64,000 nt of DNA from G963675935 sp963675935 (GTDB lineage: Bacteria; Planctomycetota; Planctomycetia; Pirellulales; Thermoguttaceae): assembly GCA_963675935.2 (NCBI GenBank), contig CAXXPV010000008.1, positions 558,001 to 622,000 on the forward strand, in the 5' to 3' direction. This document shows positions 25,244-33,463 of the stretch, in pieces. A model generated the notes under the pieces. That model made no database searches, was not told where the DNA came from, and worked only from the letters and a program-made list of their open reading frames with translations. Every line of letters starts with the position of its first letter. Positions within the stretch are counted from its first letter, which is position 1. The position numbers and the translations under genes are program-made.

Positions 25244-26266
25244 TCACAGCTTCTTTGCATCAATCGCCGCGCCGTCCTTGCGGTTGCCGAGATTCATATG
25301 AACCTCGGGATCGATCGAGTAGCTGATCTGCTGCACCGAGCCGTCGCAGAAGGCCATGTTGACACCGTTGGCATGGGCGCTGCCGAAGAATATGAATAGT
25401 ACCGCATTCGTGTCGGGTAGCGGGGGACTGTAGGTCCAGCGTGACACGTCTGCATTATCTCCGCAGAGCGCGGCTTCGTTGTCGCCAAGATCCTGGCCCG
25501 TGGCGTAGTAGTCAACATCGATGTTCTTCTCGCCGACCAAATAGGTGTTGCTAGTCCCGTCCACGAGGTCCGCCATTCGGGTGAGACTGCCGAAGTACAC
25601 GACGCCCGTGGAACTCTTGGCAATGCCGGCGAAGCCGGCTTGGGCGCCGGCCGTCATTTGTCCCGATGAAGACTCGACATCGGTAATTTTGGATGGGCCG
25701 GAGTCCGAAGGCCACGCGGTGGTGTAGCTGTCGCCGCCATTGGCCGCGTAATCGCTGCGAGCCATCGTCAATGGCTGGGTCGATGGCTGGCTCGACACAT
25801 TGGTTATCGTGCCGCCGACGATGTTGTCATGTGGGTAAAGGACGGGCGACCGGCGCGTGGGACAATGGAACGCTGCAAGCGGAGTTTGAAGTCGCCGCAA
25901 GTTGGCGGCTCTTTTCGTGGGATCGGGGTCCGGCAGTCCGGCGCCCATGTCGTGCAACGCTTGTTGCTCGATGTAGGGCAACACATTGTAGAGCCAGCCG
26001 CCGGGCTGACGCCAGTCGGTGCCGCGGTCGGCGTCGCCGGTCCAGCCGTATCCCCAACCGCCGGTTGGGAACCGCCCGGTGGCGTTCTCGTGGGTAAGGC
26101 AGCCCAAAGCAAGTTGTTTGAGATTGTTGGTGCATTGCATCCGTCGGGCCGCCTCGCGAGCGGCTTGCACAGCCGGAAGCAGGAGCGCGATCAAAATGCC
26201 GATGATCGTAATGACGACTAAAAGTTCGACCAACGTAAAACCGTGTCGGCGCGAGGCGATTTTCAT
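25244..26266 (-). CDS. DUF1559 prepilin-like exported protein (second copy)
   Basis: This paralogue of the protein at 20602-21657 has the same leader (SRRHGFTLVELLVVITIIGI), MQCTNNLKQLALGC, PGGWLYNVLPYIEQQ and the H-X9-DG ending (HANGVNMAFCDGSVQQ). The start is set at ATG 26266, four codons inside the TTG frame start, to give a normal short prepilin leader. It sits between the GH106-like gene and the PEP-CTERM gene on the same strand. Confidence 0.92.
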   Translation of the reverse strand: MKIASRRHGFTLVELLVVITIIGILIALLLPAVQAAREAARRMQCTNNLKQLALGCLTHENATGRFPTGGWGYGWTGDADRGTDWRQPGGWLYNVLPYIEQQALHDMGAGLPDPDPTKRAANLRRLQTPLAAFHCPTRRSPVLYPHDNIVGGTITNVSSQPSTQPLTMARSDYAANGGDSYTTAWPSDSGPSKITDVESSSGQMTAGAQAGFAGIAKSSTGVVYFGSLTRMADLVDGTSNTYLVGEKNIDVDYYATGQDLGDNEAALCGDNADVSRWTYSPPLPDTNAVLFIFFGSAHANGVNMAFCDGSVQQISYSIDPEVHMNLGNRKDGAAIDAKKL

Positions 26267-26388
26267 GGGGGCACCCAAATCAAAGAGAAAAAGTCTAAAA
26301 GATGTAATTCATAAAAGGGAAAAAACATCCACGAAGGACACGAAGATCGTTTTTTCGTGTCCTTCGCGGATAGACATCGTAAACGACT

Positions 26389-27051
26389 CTATTTTCGCTT
26401 CTTCCATGCGTAAGCCAACAGGCCGATCAGGCCCATGCCGAGCAATACCAGCGTTGTCGGCTCGGGCACGGCATATCCCATGTTCGAGCCACCATAACCA
26501 CTGCCCGTGTAGGCCATGGAACGGCTATCGCCGACATTGAGATCGGTAATACCACATATGGATCCGCCGTTATTGAGTGTGCCCAAGGTCTGCCCGGATG
26601 CTTCCACCCCGCCGCCGTTATACCAAGCGTCGGTGTTGTAGCTTGCTTCTAGGCAATAGGATTTCGCGCCTTGTGTCACATCCGTAAGGGTAAGAGGCGA
26701 AATGCTCACCCAACGGAAGCCGTTCACGAGCTCGGCGCCCGTTCCCGCCTGGATCGTGGCCTTGGCGAGCACGGTGTAAGTTCCGTTGCCGTTGGAATGC
26801 AATATCGCGACGTCGTGAGCCGCAGCCAGTCCGTCGCCGCCGGCGTCGTAGTAGCCGAGCCGATTAATCACCTGTGTTCCGGAGGGGTTGGCGGAAAAAA
26901 AGACGCCGGCGCCACCAAACGTGTCGGTGCGAGCAGAGCCAGAAACCGAGGGGTCGCCGAGGAACGCACTGATCGTCCCGGCGTTCACGGTCGAGGTGGA
27001 CAGCAAAGCCGCCACGAACAACGTCACACTAAAAATCATTGAACGAGACAT
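26389..27051 (-). CDS. PEP-CTERM sorted exported protein
   Basis: A signal peptide (IFSVTLFVAALLSTSTVNA) is followed by a ~165-residue beta-rich domain (FGGAGVFFSANPSGTQVI, LGYYDAGGDGL). A classical PEP-CTERM tail closes it: VPEPTTL, a membrane helix (VLLGMGLIGLLAYAW) and KKRK. Such tails are recognised by exosortase (EpsH/Xrt) for surface sorting in bacteria that make exopolysaccharide. No exosortase gene is present in the window. The ribosome-binding site AAGGAG lies 8 bases upstream. It is downstream of the sigma/FecR pair on the same strand and could belong to the same regulon. Confidence 0.9.
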   Translation of the reverse strand: MSRSMIFSVTLFVAALLSTSTVNAGTISAFLGDPSVSGSARTDTFGGAGVFFSANPSGTQVINRLGYYDAGGDGLAAAHDVAILHSNGNGTYTVLAKATIQAGTGAELVNGFRWVSISPLTLTDVTQGAKSYCLEASYNTDAWYNGGGVEASGQTLGTLNNGGSICGITDLNVGDSRSMAYTGSGYGGSNMGYAVPEPTTLVLLGMGLIGLLAYAWKKRK

Positions 27052-27284
27052 AGCATAACTCCTTGAAGAACCTCGGAAGCGGATTCGCGGGGGAACAAAC
27101 GCCCCCCTTCCACGAGACAGCTTCCAAACCCGTAACCAAGCGCCGCGCCGGCAACATACCGGCTAATGTAATTTTGGCGTCCTGGTTTTCCCTTACTTCA
27201 CTTCTCTCTGGTGTACACGCCCAAAGGCCCTTGCGGCGAAGGCCAACTTGGCGATGCACGACTCTCGATCTCTTCGTTCCCACG

Positions 27285-28886
27285 CTACCTCCCTTCTTGG
27301 TTGTTCATTTTGACCGCAAGTCCTTGAAGCTCAACTCGCAACGCCATTGGGTTGTTGCCTGGGGGGACGTAATTGTTTCGCACCACAATTTCCAGGGTGT
27401 TGATCCCCTCGACAAACTGCTGCCCGCGAATCGTGAAACGGCAAAGGCCGTCCCATTGGCCGTCGTCGTTGTGCGACGGCACGGGCGTATCGTGTCCGTT
27501 AAGACGAATGGCCATGACGTGATTGTCGACCGTGAATCCACCGTTCAGGATTGCCGTCTTGGGATCCAATCCGGCCAAGTCGAATTGCGTTCGATAGGTG
27601 TACAGGCCATCCGGCTTCGACGCATTCTGAGGTACGGAAATCCATTGTGAGCGGGTCGATTCGTACTTGTGATAGCAGGGGTCATCCACGGTCATCGTGA
27701 TTGCCGCCTGCGGCTTGAAGTTCGAATCGTTGGGCACCGCGATGACTTGCCAATGCGGGTCAGCCTCGCCTAGCATCAGTCCCTCGCCCGTGTTGAACAG
27801 CTTGATCGGCGCCCACGTGGGTATTTCGCGCACAAAGGTGTTCGATTCGGCCGTCTTGCCGCGATTCACTGTAATGACTCGGGTTTCGCCGGAGCCGATT
27901 CGCGCCGACTCGTTCGCTTCCAAGGTGACCACTTGATTGCTTTTCTCGCTGCCGCCGATTACCCGCAATTCGACCTTGCCACGGTAGACGTGCGAATGTG
28001 TTGTGCCGCCGTTGTCCACTTCGACGCCGAACTCCGTGCCGAGGTCGGTCACCACGGCGGTGGGAGTGCGGACGGAGAATAGAGTGGGAGAGTGGGAGAG
28101 GGGGAGAGGGGGAGAAGAAGATGATGCAGGATTTACCGGAGACGTTGAATTCGCGAGTCTCCTTGTCTCCCCCTCTCCCACTCTCCCACTCTTCTTCTCC
28201 ACCCGCGCCGTCAACTTGCCCAGCGACAAATACCCGCCGGCGGTCGATTCCACTTCGTAAGTGCATGGACCTTGGAGAATCACTTTCGCTCCGGTGTGGT
28301 AGGTAATTTCCATTAAACCGGATTTCAGCATGAATTTATCGCCCTGAACCACGCGATTGTGGAAGGGAGCATCATTCGTGTTGACCCAAACGCAATCGAC
28401 CGTGCCGGTGATCCGGCCGACCGAAACGATTTCCGGCTCGGGATTATGTTCGAGGGGCAACGAAGTCGGTCGAGAAGAATCGGGGGTTGCATATTCGCTA
28501 TTTCCCGCCACTTGATATTGCGTCATGTAAACTTGCGAGGCGACGATCGCTGCTATCGCAAAAAACACGGTCGCAACGATGTAGCCCGTGAAAAGCTCGT
28601 GGCTCATCATATAGCTGTTCGCGCCGTGCCATGTCGAGCCAAACGCGGACAGGGGAGCAACAGGAGCGGGTGGCGGCGAAACATCGTCGTCGTCCCACTC
28701 CAGCGTCGGAACCTCCAATTCCAACAGGGCGTTTATCGCTTCGTAGCCGACAAATATCCGCCGGGCCTCCTCGCTATCAGTAAGCCGCGACTTCAACTCC
28801 GCGCCTTCACGATCGGCAAGCCGACCCTCGCAGAGTTGCACGATCGACGTGCGCAAATCGCGGATTTCGTCGGGAGACAATGTCAT
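27285..28886 (-). CDS. FecR-domain membrane protein, likely anti-sigma partner (with in-frame repeat)
   Basis: This is a 533-residue protein. The N-terminal ~90 residues are helical and acidic (EIRDLRTSIVQLCEGRLAD), like a cytosolic anti-sigma region. One membrane helix (GYIVATVFFAIAAIVA) follows, then a FecR domain (GTVDCVWVNTNDAPF, ILQGPCTYEVES, VRTPTAVVTDLGTEFGVEVD) and a C-terminal beta domain. The start ATG overlaps the stop of the sigma gene (ATGA, 28883-28886), so translation is probably coupled. FecR proteins usually pass a signal from outside to their sigma factor. Residues between ARVEKK and FSVRTP are replaced by 37 residues from a palindromic repeat. Confidence 0.85.
   Translation of the reverse strand: MTLSPDEIRDLRTSIVQLCEGRLADREGAELKSRLTDSEEARRIFVGYEAINALLELEVPTLEWDDDDVSPPPAPVAPLSAFGSTWHGANSYMMSHELFTGYIVATVFFAIAAIVASQVYMTQYQVAGNSEYATPDSSRPTSLPLEHNPEPEIVSVGRITGTVDCVWVNTNDAPFHNRVVQGDKFMLKSGLMEITYHTGAKVILQGPCTYEVESTAGGYLSLGKLTARVEKKSGRVGEGETRRLANSTSPVNPASSSSPPLPLSHSPTLFSVRTPTAVVTDLGTEFGVEVDNGGTTHSHVYRGKVELRVIGGSEKSNQVVTLEANESARIGSGETRVITVNRGKTAESNTFVREIPTWAPIKLFNTGEGLMLGEADPHWQVIAVPNDSNFKPQAAITMTVDDPCYHKYESTRSQWISVPQNASKPDGLYTYRTQFDLAGLDPKTAILNGGFTVDNHVMAIRLNGHDTPVPSHNDDGQWDGLCRFTIRGQQFVEGINTLEIVVRNNYVPPGNNPMALRVELQGLAVKMNNQEGR
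28080..28190. repeat. in-frame purine/pyrimidine palindrome inside the FecR gene
   Basis: This is a 111-base insert, exactly 37 codons. It is rich in GGGAGAGGGGGAGA on one side and in CTCCCCCTCTCCCACTCTC on the other, with the shared block TCTCCTTGTCTCCCCCTCT also found in the uvrA insert. FecR homology resumes in frame on both sides. Confidence 0.85.
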
Positions 28887-29410
28887 GGCAATGTCTCCCG
28901 CGGCATTCCGGCTTGCACGCAATCGTACAAGGTGTCGTAGATGCCCTGAAGCGTTTTGTAGACCGCGGCTTCCGTGATGCCGTATTTCTCGGCAATATCG
29001 TGGACGCTTTTGCCCGCCTCGAAACGCTGCCGCAACACCACTTGGCTCCACGGCGTCAGTTTCTCGACGCACTTTCTCAACGCCTCGCTCAAGGCGTCGG
29101 CCTTCTCGCTGATCTCCAGGGTTTCCTTGGCCACGAGATCGGACAACTCGACCCGCAAGCCGAGCGAGCGGCGTCCCTGTTTTTGACGATGCTTGAGGAT
29201 TTCCAGCCGGGCGATGCCGAAGGCCCAACGCGCAAAACTCTCTTCCGGCCGATAGGTGTCGTATTTCGCCCAAAGAATCGCGCTGACTTCCTGCATCACG
29301 TCGTCGCAGTCGGCCGACGACGAAACGTGCGAGCGGACATACACGTAAAGCTGTCGCTGGCAGCTCGTGTAGAGCGAGACGAATTCGGTGGTACGGGAAT
29401 CCTGATTCAT
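28883..29410 (-). CDS. ECF-type RNA polymerase sigma factor
   Basis: This is a 175-residue protein. Region 2 covers YTSCQRQLYVYVRSHV to RPEESFARWAFGIARLEIL, and region 4 is the helix-turn-helix ending in VHDIAEKYGITEAAVYKTLQ. It fits the planctomycete/verrucomicrobial ECF group (Rhodopirellula type) that precedes FecR proteins. It should redirect RNA polymerase to a surface- or polysaccharide-related regulon. ATG 29410 is chosen so that region 2 begins near the N-terminus; the frame is open to 29482. Its stop overlaps the FecR start by ATGA. Confidence 0.9.
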   Translation of the reverse strand: MNQDSRTTEFVSLYTSCQRQLYVYVRSHVSSSADCDDVMQEVSAILWAKYDTYRPEESFARWAFGIARLEILKHRQKQGRRSLGLRVELSDLVAKETLEISEKADALSEALRKCVEKLTPWSQVVLRQRFEAGKSVHDIAEKYGITEAAVYKTLQGIYDTLYDCVQAGMPRETLP

Positions 29411-29662
29411 CGCGTTCAATCCGCCGGTTGACGAGGAACCGCAGACGCAGTTTTTTGCCCACGTTCCGCCGTCTCTATTCATTATCCTTGGTGACGACGG
29501 AAATTTGTAGTTTTAAATAGCCAAAGGCGGGGATTTTCTGACAGGGGGGGATATTCGTCTTTCCCCGATTGAGTCTCGCGGGTACAATCGCCGCCCCCGA
29601 ACAGGGAAGGATGCGTCGTTTAAACAGAGACACATTCCAGATAAAACAGCGGAGACATCGCC

Positions 29663-29953
29663 ATGAAAGGGCCGTGGTTGCCGGCAGCCGTTTTGCTGAT
29701 TTTGGGCGTATTGTCGGGCTGCAAAAGCACGGCCACACCCAATTGGACGCATCCCGGCTCGGATAAAGTGCAGGTAAAGCGGGCCACCCGGTTCGATCCC
29801 TATCCAGAACCTCAGACCGGCACGACGATGGCCGGCGACCGTCCCCGCGACTATCAAGCCCCGGTAGACGAGACTTCCCGCTCGCGATGGGTACTCGATA
29901 AAAGTCCCGAACGAAGCAATGCCGATCGGTGGAAAACCGACGGGACCGAGTAG
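29663..29953 (+). CDS. small lipoprotein
   Basis: This is a 96-residue protein. A short signal peptide ends in the lipobox LSGC, so lipid attachment at the Cys near residue 20 is expected. The mature part is polar with no domain recognised (RATRFDPYPEP, GDRPRDYQAPVDETSRSRW) and resembles short exported proteins common in Planctomycetota. A ribosome-binding site GGAGA lies ~10 bases before the ATG. It is transcribed away from the ECF sigma gene and towards the pseudouridine synthase. Confidence 0.75.
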   Translation: MKGPWLPAAVLLILGVLSGCKSTATPNWTHPGSDKVQVKRATRFDPYPEPQTGTTMAGDRPRDYQAPVDETSRSRWVLDKSPERSNADRWKTDGTE

Positions 29954-30044
29954 CAAGAAACACGGGGCCGCTCCTGTCCGTTCACGTCCGATTGAGGTAT
30001 GATAGGGAAGATATGCTCTCTGTTATAACCCGATAGTACCCCCC

Positions 30045-30863
30045 ATGCCCACCGAACGTACAAACCGCCCGAAACGCCGCCCGCCCGCAAATCCCACGGT
30101 CAAACCCAGGCCCCGGCGCAAACCGCAGACCGCGGCCGACGACGGCTTGCAGCGGCTCCAAAAAGTTTTGGCCTCCGCGGGCCTCGGCAGCCGGCGTCAA
30201 TGCGAGGAACTTATCACCACGGGCCGAATCGAGGTCGATCGCCGCGTCGTCACCGAATTGGGCACCCGGGTTGATCCTGCGACCCAAACGATTCGCGTCG
30301 ATGGCGACATGCTGCCCAAGGCCAGGCACGAGTATTTTGCCGTCAACAAGCCCGACGGCGTGCTTTGCACGAACAGCGACCCGTCAGGCCGAACTCGGGT
30401 GGTCGATCTCGTCGACTCGAAAGCACCGCGGCTGTTTACCATCGGCCGGCTCGACCTGCACAGCGAGGGCTTGATCCTGGTGACCAATGACGGCGACCTG
30501 GCCAACCGGCTCACGCATCCGCGTTACGGCGTGTGCAAGACGTATCGCGTCACGGTGGCCGGAAATCCAACCCACGAAATTCTCGACAAGATCACGCAAG
30601 GCATCCATCTTTCCGACGGTTTTGCGCGGGCCGAGCGGATGGAGATCAGATCGCATCACGGCGCATGCACGGTTTTGGAAATGGTGTTGCGTGAGGGAAA
30701 GAACCGCGAAATTCGGCGGCTCTTGGCCCGCGTGGGCCACAAGGTTTTGCGTCTGACGCGAATCGCCGTCGGGCCGATTCGCCTGGGCACGCTTCCGACC
30801 GGCGCGGTGCGCCGGCTGACGCCGGAGGAGATCAAGCTGCTGCGGCGCGAGGGCGTGAAATAG
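30045..30863 (+). CDS. RsuA/RluB-family pseudouridine synthase
   Basis: After a basic N-terminal extension (~30 residues) comes an S4 RNA-binding domain (LQRLQKVLASAGLGSRRQCE). The catalytic domain follows, with GRLDLHSEGLILVTNDG holding the essential aspartate, then LTHPRYGVCKTYRV and REGKNREIRRLLA. These motifs place it with RluB/RluE/RsuA enzymes, which isomerise a uridine in 23S or 16S rRNA. RluB is the best guess because of the S4 domain and overall length, but the target site cannot be read from sequence. It precedes pyrK by ~60 bases. Confidence 0.9.
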   Translation: MPTERTNRPKRRPPANPTVKPRPRRKPQTAADDGLQRLQKVLASAGLGSRRQCEELITTGRIEVDRRVVTELGTRVDPATQTIRVDGDMLPKARHEYFAVNKPDGVLCTNSDPSGRTRVVDLVDSKAPRLFTIGRLDLHSEGLILVTNDGDLANRLTHPRYGVCKTYRVTVAGNPTHEILDKITQGIHLSDGFARAERMEIRSHHGACTVLEMVLREGKNREIRRLLARVGHKVLRLTRIAVGPIRLGTLPTGAVRRLTPEEIKLLRREGVK

Positions 30864-30885
30864 TGTTCAGTTTTCAGATGTCCAT

Positions 30886-30918
30886 GCGAAACCGCAAGCG
30901 GTTTTCTAGCCCCTAGCC
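30886..30918 (+). repeat. dispersed repeat gcgaaaccgcaagcggtttt, copy 1
   Basis: The short palindrome AAACCGCAAGCGGTTT plus TCTAGCCCCTAGCC lies 8 bases before pyrK. A near copy precedes yhaM (54148-54189), and an inverted copy follows yhaM (about 55209-55239). Confidence 0.75.
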
Positions 30919-30925
30919 TCTTCTT

Positions 30926-31783
30926 ATGCCTCCCACCTACGCTGACAACGCTTGGCACGGTTCGGTCACGATCGAAGAAAACGTGCGGCTGGCCGAAGAT
31001 ACCTATCGAGTCCGATTCGCCTGTCCCGAAATTGCGAGCCGCGTCGTGCCGGGCCAGTTCGTCATGCTCCGCTTGGCCGGCGGCAACGATCCGCTGCTGG
31101 GCCGCCCGCTGGCCGTTTATCGCACAACGCCGGACGCCGCCGGACAGCCGCACTTCATCGAACTGGTCTATCTGCTGGTCGGCAAGATGACGCACCGGCT
31201 GGCCGAATTTCAACCCGGCTCAAAGCTCGAAGCCTGGGGTCCGCTGGGCAACGGTTTTCCGCCAACGCCGGCCGAACATCTGATTGCCGTGGCCGGCGGC
31301 ATCGGCCAGACGCCGTTCCTCTCGCTCGCCCGCGAGTTCTTGGGCCATCAAACATTCGGCACTCCCGCCCGGCAAGTTCCGCGTGCCCAGCGGGTGACGC
31401 TCTGCTATGGCGCCCGCAATGAAAAATACTTCGCCGGGGTCGAGGATTTTCGCCTCTCCGGCGTCGAGGTGCGGCTTAGCACCGACGACGGCTCGCTGGG
31501 CCATCACGGGCTGGTGACCGAATTGATCGGCCCGGTCGTCGAGCAGTCGCCCTGGCCGTGCCGGATCGTCTGTTGCGGGCCGGAGCCGATGATGCAAGCC
31601 GTGGCGAAAACGGCGAAATCGCTTGGCGTGCCGTGCCAAGTGTCGTTGGAAAGCCCGATGGCCTGCGGCATCGGCATCTGCTTCAGTTGCGTGAAAAAAA
31701 TCCGCGACGCCTCGGGCGTGTGGGATTATCGGCGCACGTGTGTCGAGGGGCCGGTGTTCGATGCGGACGACGTCGAGTTTTGA
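30926..31783 (+). CDS. pyrK: dihydroorotate dehydrogenase electron-transfer subunit
   Basis: PyrK carries electrons from class 1B dihydroorotate dehydrogenase (PyrD) to NAD in pyrimidine synthesis. The ferredoxin-reductase fold is visible: FAD-binding region LLGRPLAVYRT, the glycine-rich VAGGIGQTPFLSLA, and CCGPEPMM. The C-terminal 2Fe-2S cysteines are in ESPMACGIGICFSCVKK plus a later Cys (RRTCVEG). The length of 285 residues is close to the usual ~260-280. No pyrD lies in the window. The gene follows the pseudouridine synthase on the same strand. Confidence 0.88.
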   Translation: MPPTYADNAWHGSVTIEENVRLAEDTYRVRFACPEIASRVVPGQFVMLRLAGGNDPLLGRPLAVYRTTPDAAGQPHFIELVYLLVGKMTHRLAEFQPGSKLEAWGPLGNGFPPTPAEHLIAVAGGIGQTPFLSLAREFLGHQTFGTPARQVPRAQRVTLCYGARNEKYFAGVEDFRLSGVEVRLSTDDGSLGHHGLVTELIGPVVEQSPWPCRIVCCGPEPMMQAVAKTAKSLGVPCQVSLESPMACGIGICFSCVKKIRDASGVWDYRRTCVEGPVFDADDVEF

Positions 31784-31822
31784 CGAATTAAGTTCCGTTC
31801 TGCTTGGTTTCTGATGCAAAAA

Positions 31823-31906
31823 GTAGGGTGGGACAAGCGCAGCGCAGTCCCACCATGTGTTTTACCCGCGTTTTTGGTGGGACCGCGCAAGCTTGTCCCA
31901 CCCTAC
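31823..31906. repeat. palindrome gtagggtgggacaagc with flanking direct repeats
   Basis: The arms GTAGGGTGGGACAAGC (31823-31838) and their complement (31891-31906) form a hairpin between the converging pyrK and SUMF1 genes. Related sequence lies at about 40463-40498. It is flanked by 27-base direct repeats at 31785-31811 and 31918-31944 that agree at 24 positions. Confidence 0.8.
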
Positions 31907-31932
31907 ACGAACTTAACGAATTAAAATCCGTT

Positions 31933-32910
31933 CTACTTGGTTTCCTCGACCACGCGGAAGCCGAGATTCACGCATCGGCTGCCCGGCGAGTTCCAATTGC
32001 GAAACGACGCGCGGACCCAGAGCGGATAGCTGTGCCAAGCCGCGCCGCGACGCACTCGCTTCGTGCCCGAGGTTGGGCCGGTCGGATCGTCCGTCGGCGA
32101 ATGGGCGTAATAGTCGGCGCCGTACCAATCGGAACACCACTCCCAGACGTTGCCGTGCATGTCGCACAGGCCGAAGCGATTCGGCGGAAAACCGCCCACC
32201 GGGATCGTGAACTTCACGCGGCCGTCCTTCGGAATGTCGAGTTCCTGAACGTGAGGAAAGGTCGTTCGGCCGCGATCGTCGCCAATGTTGGCCGCTCGAA
32301 CCACTTCCTTGGCGCTGTCGCCGATGTTGTAGCGGGTGGTCGTGCCGGCGCGGCAGGCGTATTCCCACTCCGCTTCGGTCGGAAGCCGATACGTGCGGCC
32401 TTCTTTCCGGCTGAGCCACCGGCAAAAGGCGACAGCGTCGTTCCACGTGACATTGATCACTGGATGCTCGTCGGTCTGGGCGAAGCCGGGCTGTTTCCAA
32501 TTGAACTTCACGTCGCGACCGCGACACTTGCCCTGGGCTGGGTCGAATCCCCAGCCGCCCTGCCCGTCGGTTTCGGCCTCGGTTTTGTAGCCGGTATCGG
32601 CGGTGAACTGCCGAAATTGGCCCACAGTCACCTCGAACTTGCCCATTTTGAACGCTTTGGTAATGTGAACCCGATGCCGGGGATATTCATCCTTGAAAAA
32701 GTCGGGCGGTCGTTTATAGGCTGGAAACGCCTGGACCAATTCCTCGGCCGGTTCGACGCCGCCCATCCAAAACTCGCCGGAGGGGATTAAAACCAGTTTT
32801 AAGCCGATGGAATTCGTGGTTTTTTGCGGCCGTGCCTCTTGAGCCGCCGCGAATGGAGTGCCATACACCACCATCAGAAGGGTAAGTAATGAAAATGTCT
32901 TGGCGTTCAT
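31933..32910 (-). CDS. exported SUMF1/formylglycine-generating-enzyme-like protein
   Basis: A signal peptide (FSLLTLLMVVYGTPFAAAQ) is followed by a full FGE-sulfatase (SUMF1) domain: LVLIPSGEFWMGG, FEVTVGQFRQF, HPVINVTWNDAVAFCRWLS, YRLPTEAEWEYACRAG, GLCDMHGNVWEWCSDWY and the ending GFRVVEE. The family includes the enzyme that converts Cys to formylglycine in sulfatases, but most planctomycete copies have unknown roles. The oxidase-type cysteine pair is not clearly present, so sulfatase activation is doubtful. ATG 32910 is chosen for the signal peptide. Its last codons lie in a 27-base direct repeat (31918-31944). Confidence 0.85.
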   Translation of the reverse strand: MNAKTFSLLTLLMVVYGTPFAAAQEARPQKTTNSIGLKLVLIPSGEFWMGGVEPAEELVQAFPAYKRPPDFFKDEYPRHRVHITKAFKMGKFEVTVGQFRQFTADTGYKTEAETDGQGGWGFDPAQGKCRGRDVKFNWKQPGFAQTDEHPVINVTWNDAVAFCRWLSRKEGRTYRLPTEAEWEYACRAGTTTRYNIGDSAKEVVRAANIGDDRGRTTFPHVQELDIPKDGRVKFTIPVGGFPPNRFGLCDMHGNVWEWCSDWYGADYYAHSPTDDPTGPTSGTKRVRRGAAWHSYPLWVRASFRNWNSPGSRCVNLGFRVVEETK

Positions 32911-33009
32911 GGCTGAGAGAACCTCGCGGGTGAAAAGTGGCCGGAAGTCATTGGTGCATTGTAGGTTATGCTTTAGCACAACACCAGGGACGGGTTTTGG
33001 GCCTTTTTT

Positions 33010-33153
33010 CTCGTTCCCACGCTCCGCGTGGGAACGCACTTTTTCGACGCTCCTGCGTCGTGGGAAGTGCTAACCGATGTTATCTCTTGGATATACGTCA
33101 CGGGACACAGAAGCGTCCGGGCAGTACGTTCCCACGCGGAGCGTGGGAACGAG
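33010..33153. repeat. 144-bp palindromic element, GTTCCCACGC family, copy 1
   Basis: The left arm starts CTCGTTCCCACGCTCCGCGT and the right arm ends GGAGCGTGGGAACGAG. The ~55-base arms are imperfect reverse complements around an A/T-richer centre. Each arm itself contains the smaller palindrome GTTCCCACGC/GCGTGGGAAC. A second full copy lies at 59352-59496, half copies at 5764-5812 and at the MITE site near 52416-52782. Confidence 0.9.
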
Positions 33154-33165
33154 GAAAGAAATGTC

Positions 33166-33235
33166 GTTTAGCCGGCGGGCTTGCTCGCCGCGCGGAGTGT
33201 CGCCAAAACGCGGGGGGCAAGCCCGCCGGCTAAAC
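33166..33235. repeat. palindrome GTTTAGCCGGCGGG
   Basis: GTTTAGCCGGCGGGCTTGC (33166 on) pairs with its complement ending at 33235. Related copies are at about 34972 (single arm) and 46566-46644 (full hairpin). Confidence 0.85.
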
Positions 33236-33463
33236 GTATTCGATGTCGCTTTATTATTCCGCGGGTCAATAAAACGCAACCCAGCTCCTTTTCCATAAGA
33301 TTTTACTCACGCTCCACTTGTGACGGCGGCCGAATGTTTCTATACTAGAGCGTTTCCAGGCTGATGGGAGCCTGCCGATCGATCAATTTTCGTCGCCGGG
33401 CGATTGATATTTTTCGTCGCCGGGCGACTGGGCGATACGAGTCAAGCGAGGAGAGCCGCAGAC

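Larger units (their letters stand above)
32911..33463. other. repeat-rich intergenic region
   Basis: 553 bases without a gene between the SUMF1-like gene and the small basic protein gene. They hold a copy of the GTAGGTTATGCTT repeat (about 32962), the palindromic element at 33010-33153 and the GTTTAGCCGGCGGG palindrome at 33166-33235. About 200 bases before the ATG at 33464 show no repeat and probably hold that gene's promoter. Confidence 0.7.

Noticed and set aside
33010..33235. Small open frames across the palindromic repeats
   Set aside because: They consist of translated repeat DNA (SVGTR- and RACSPR-type peptides) with no ribosome-binding site and occur wherever the repeats occur.
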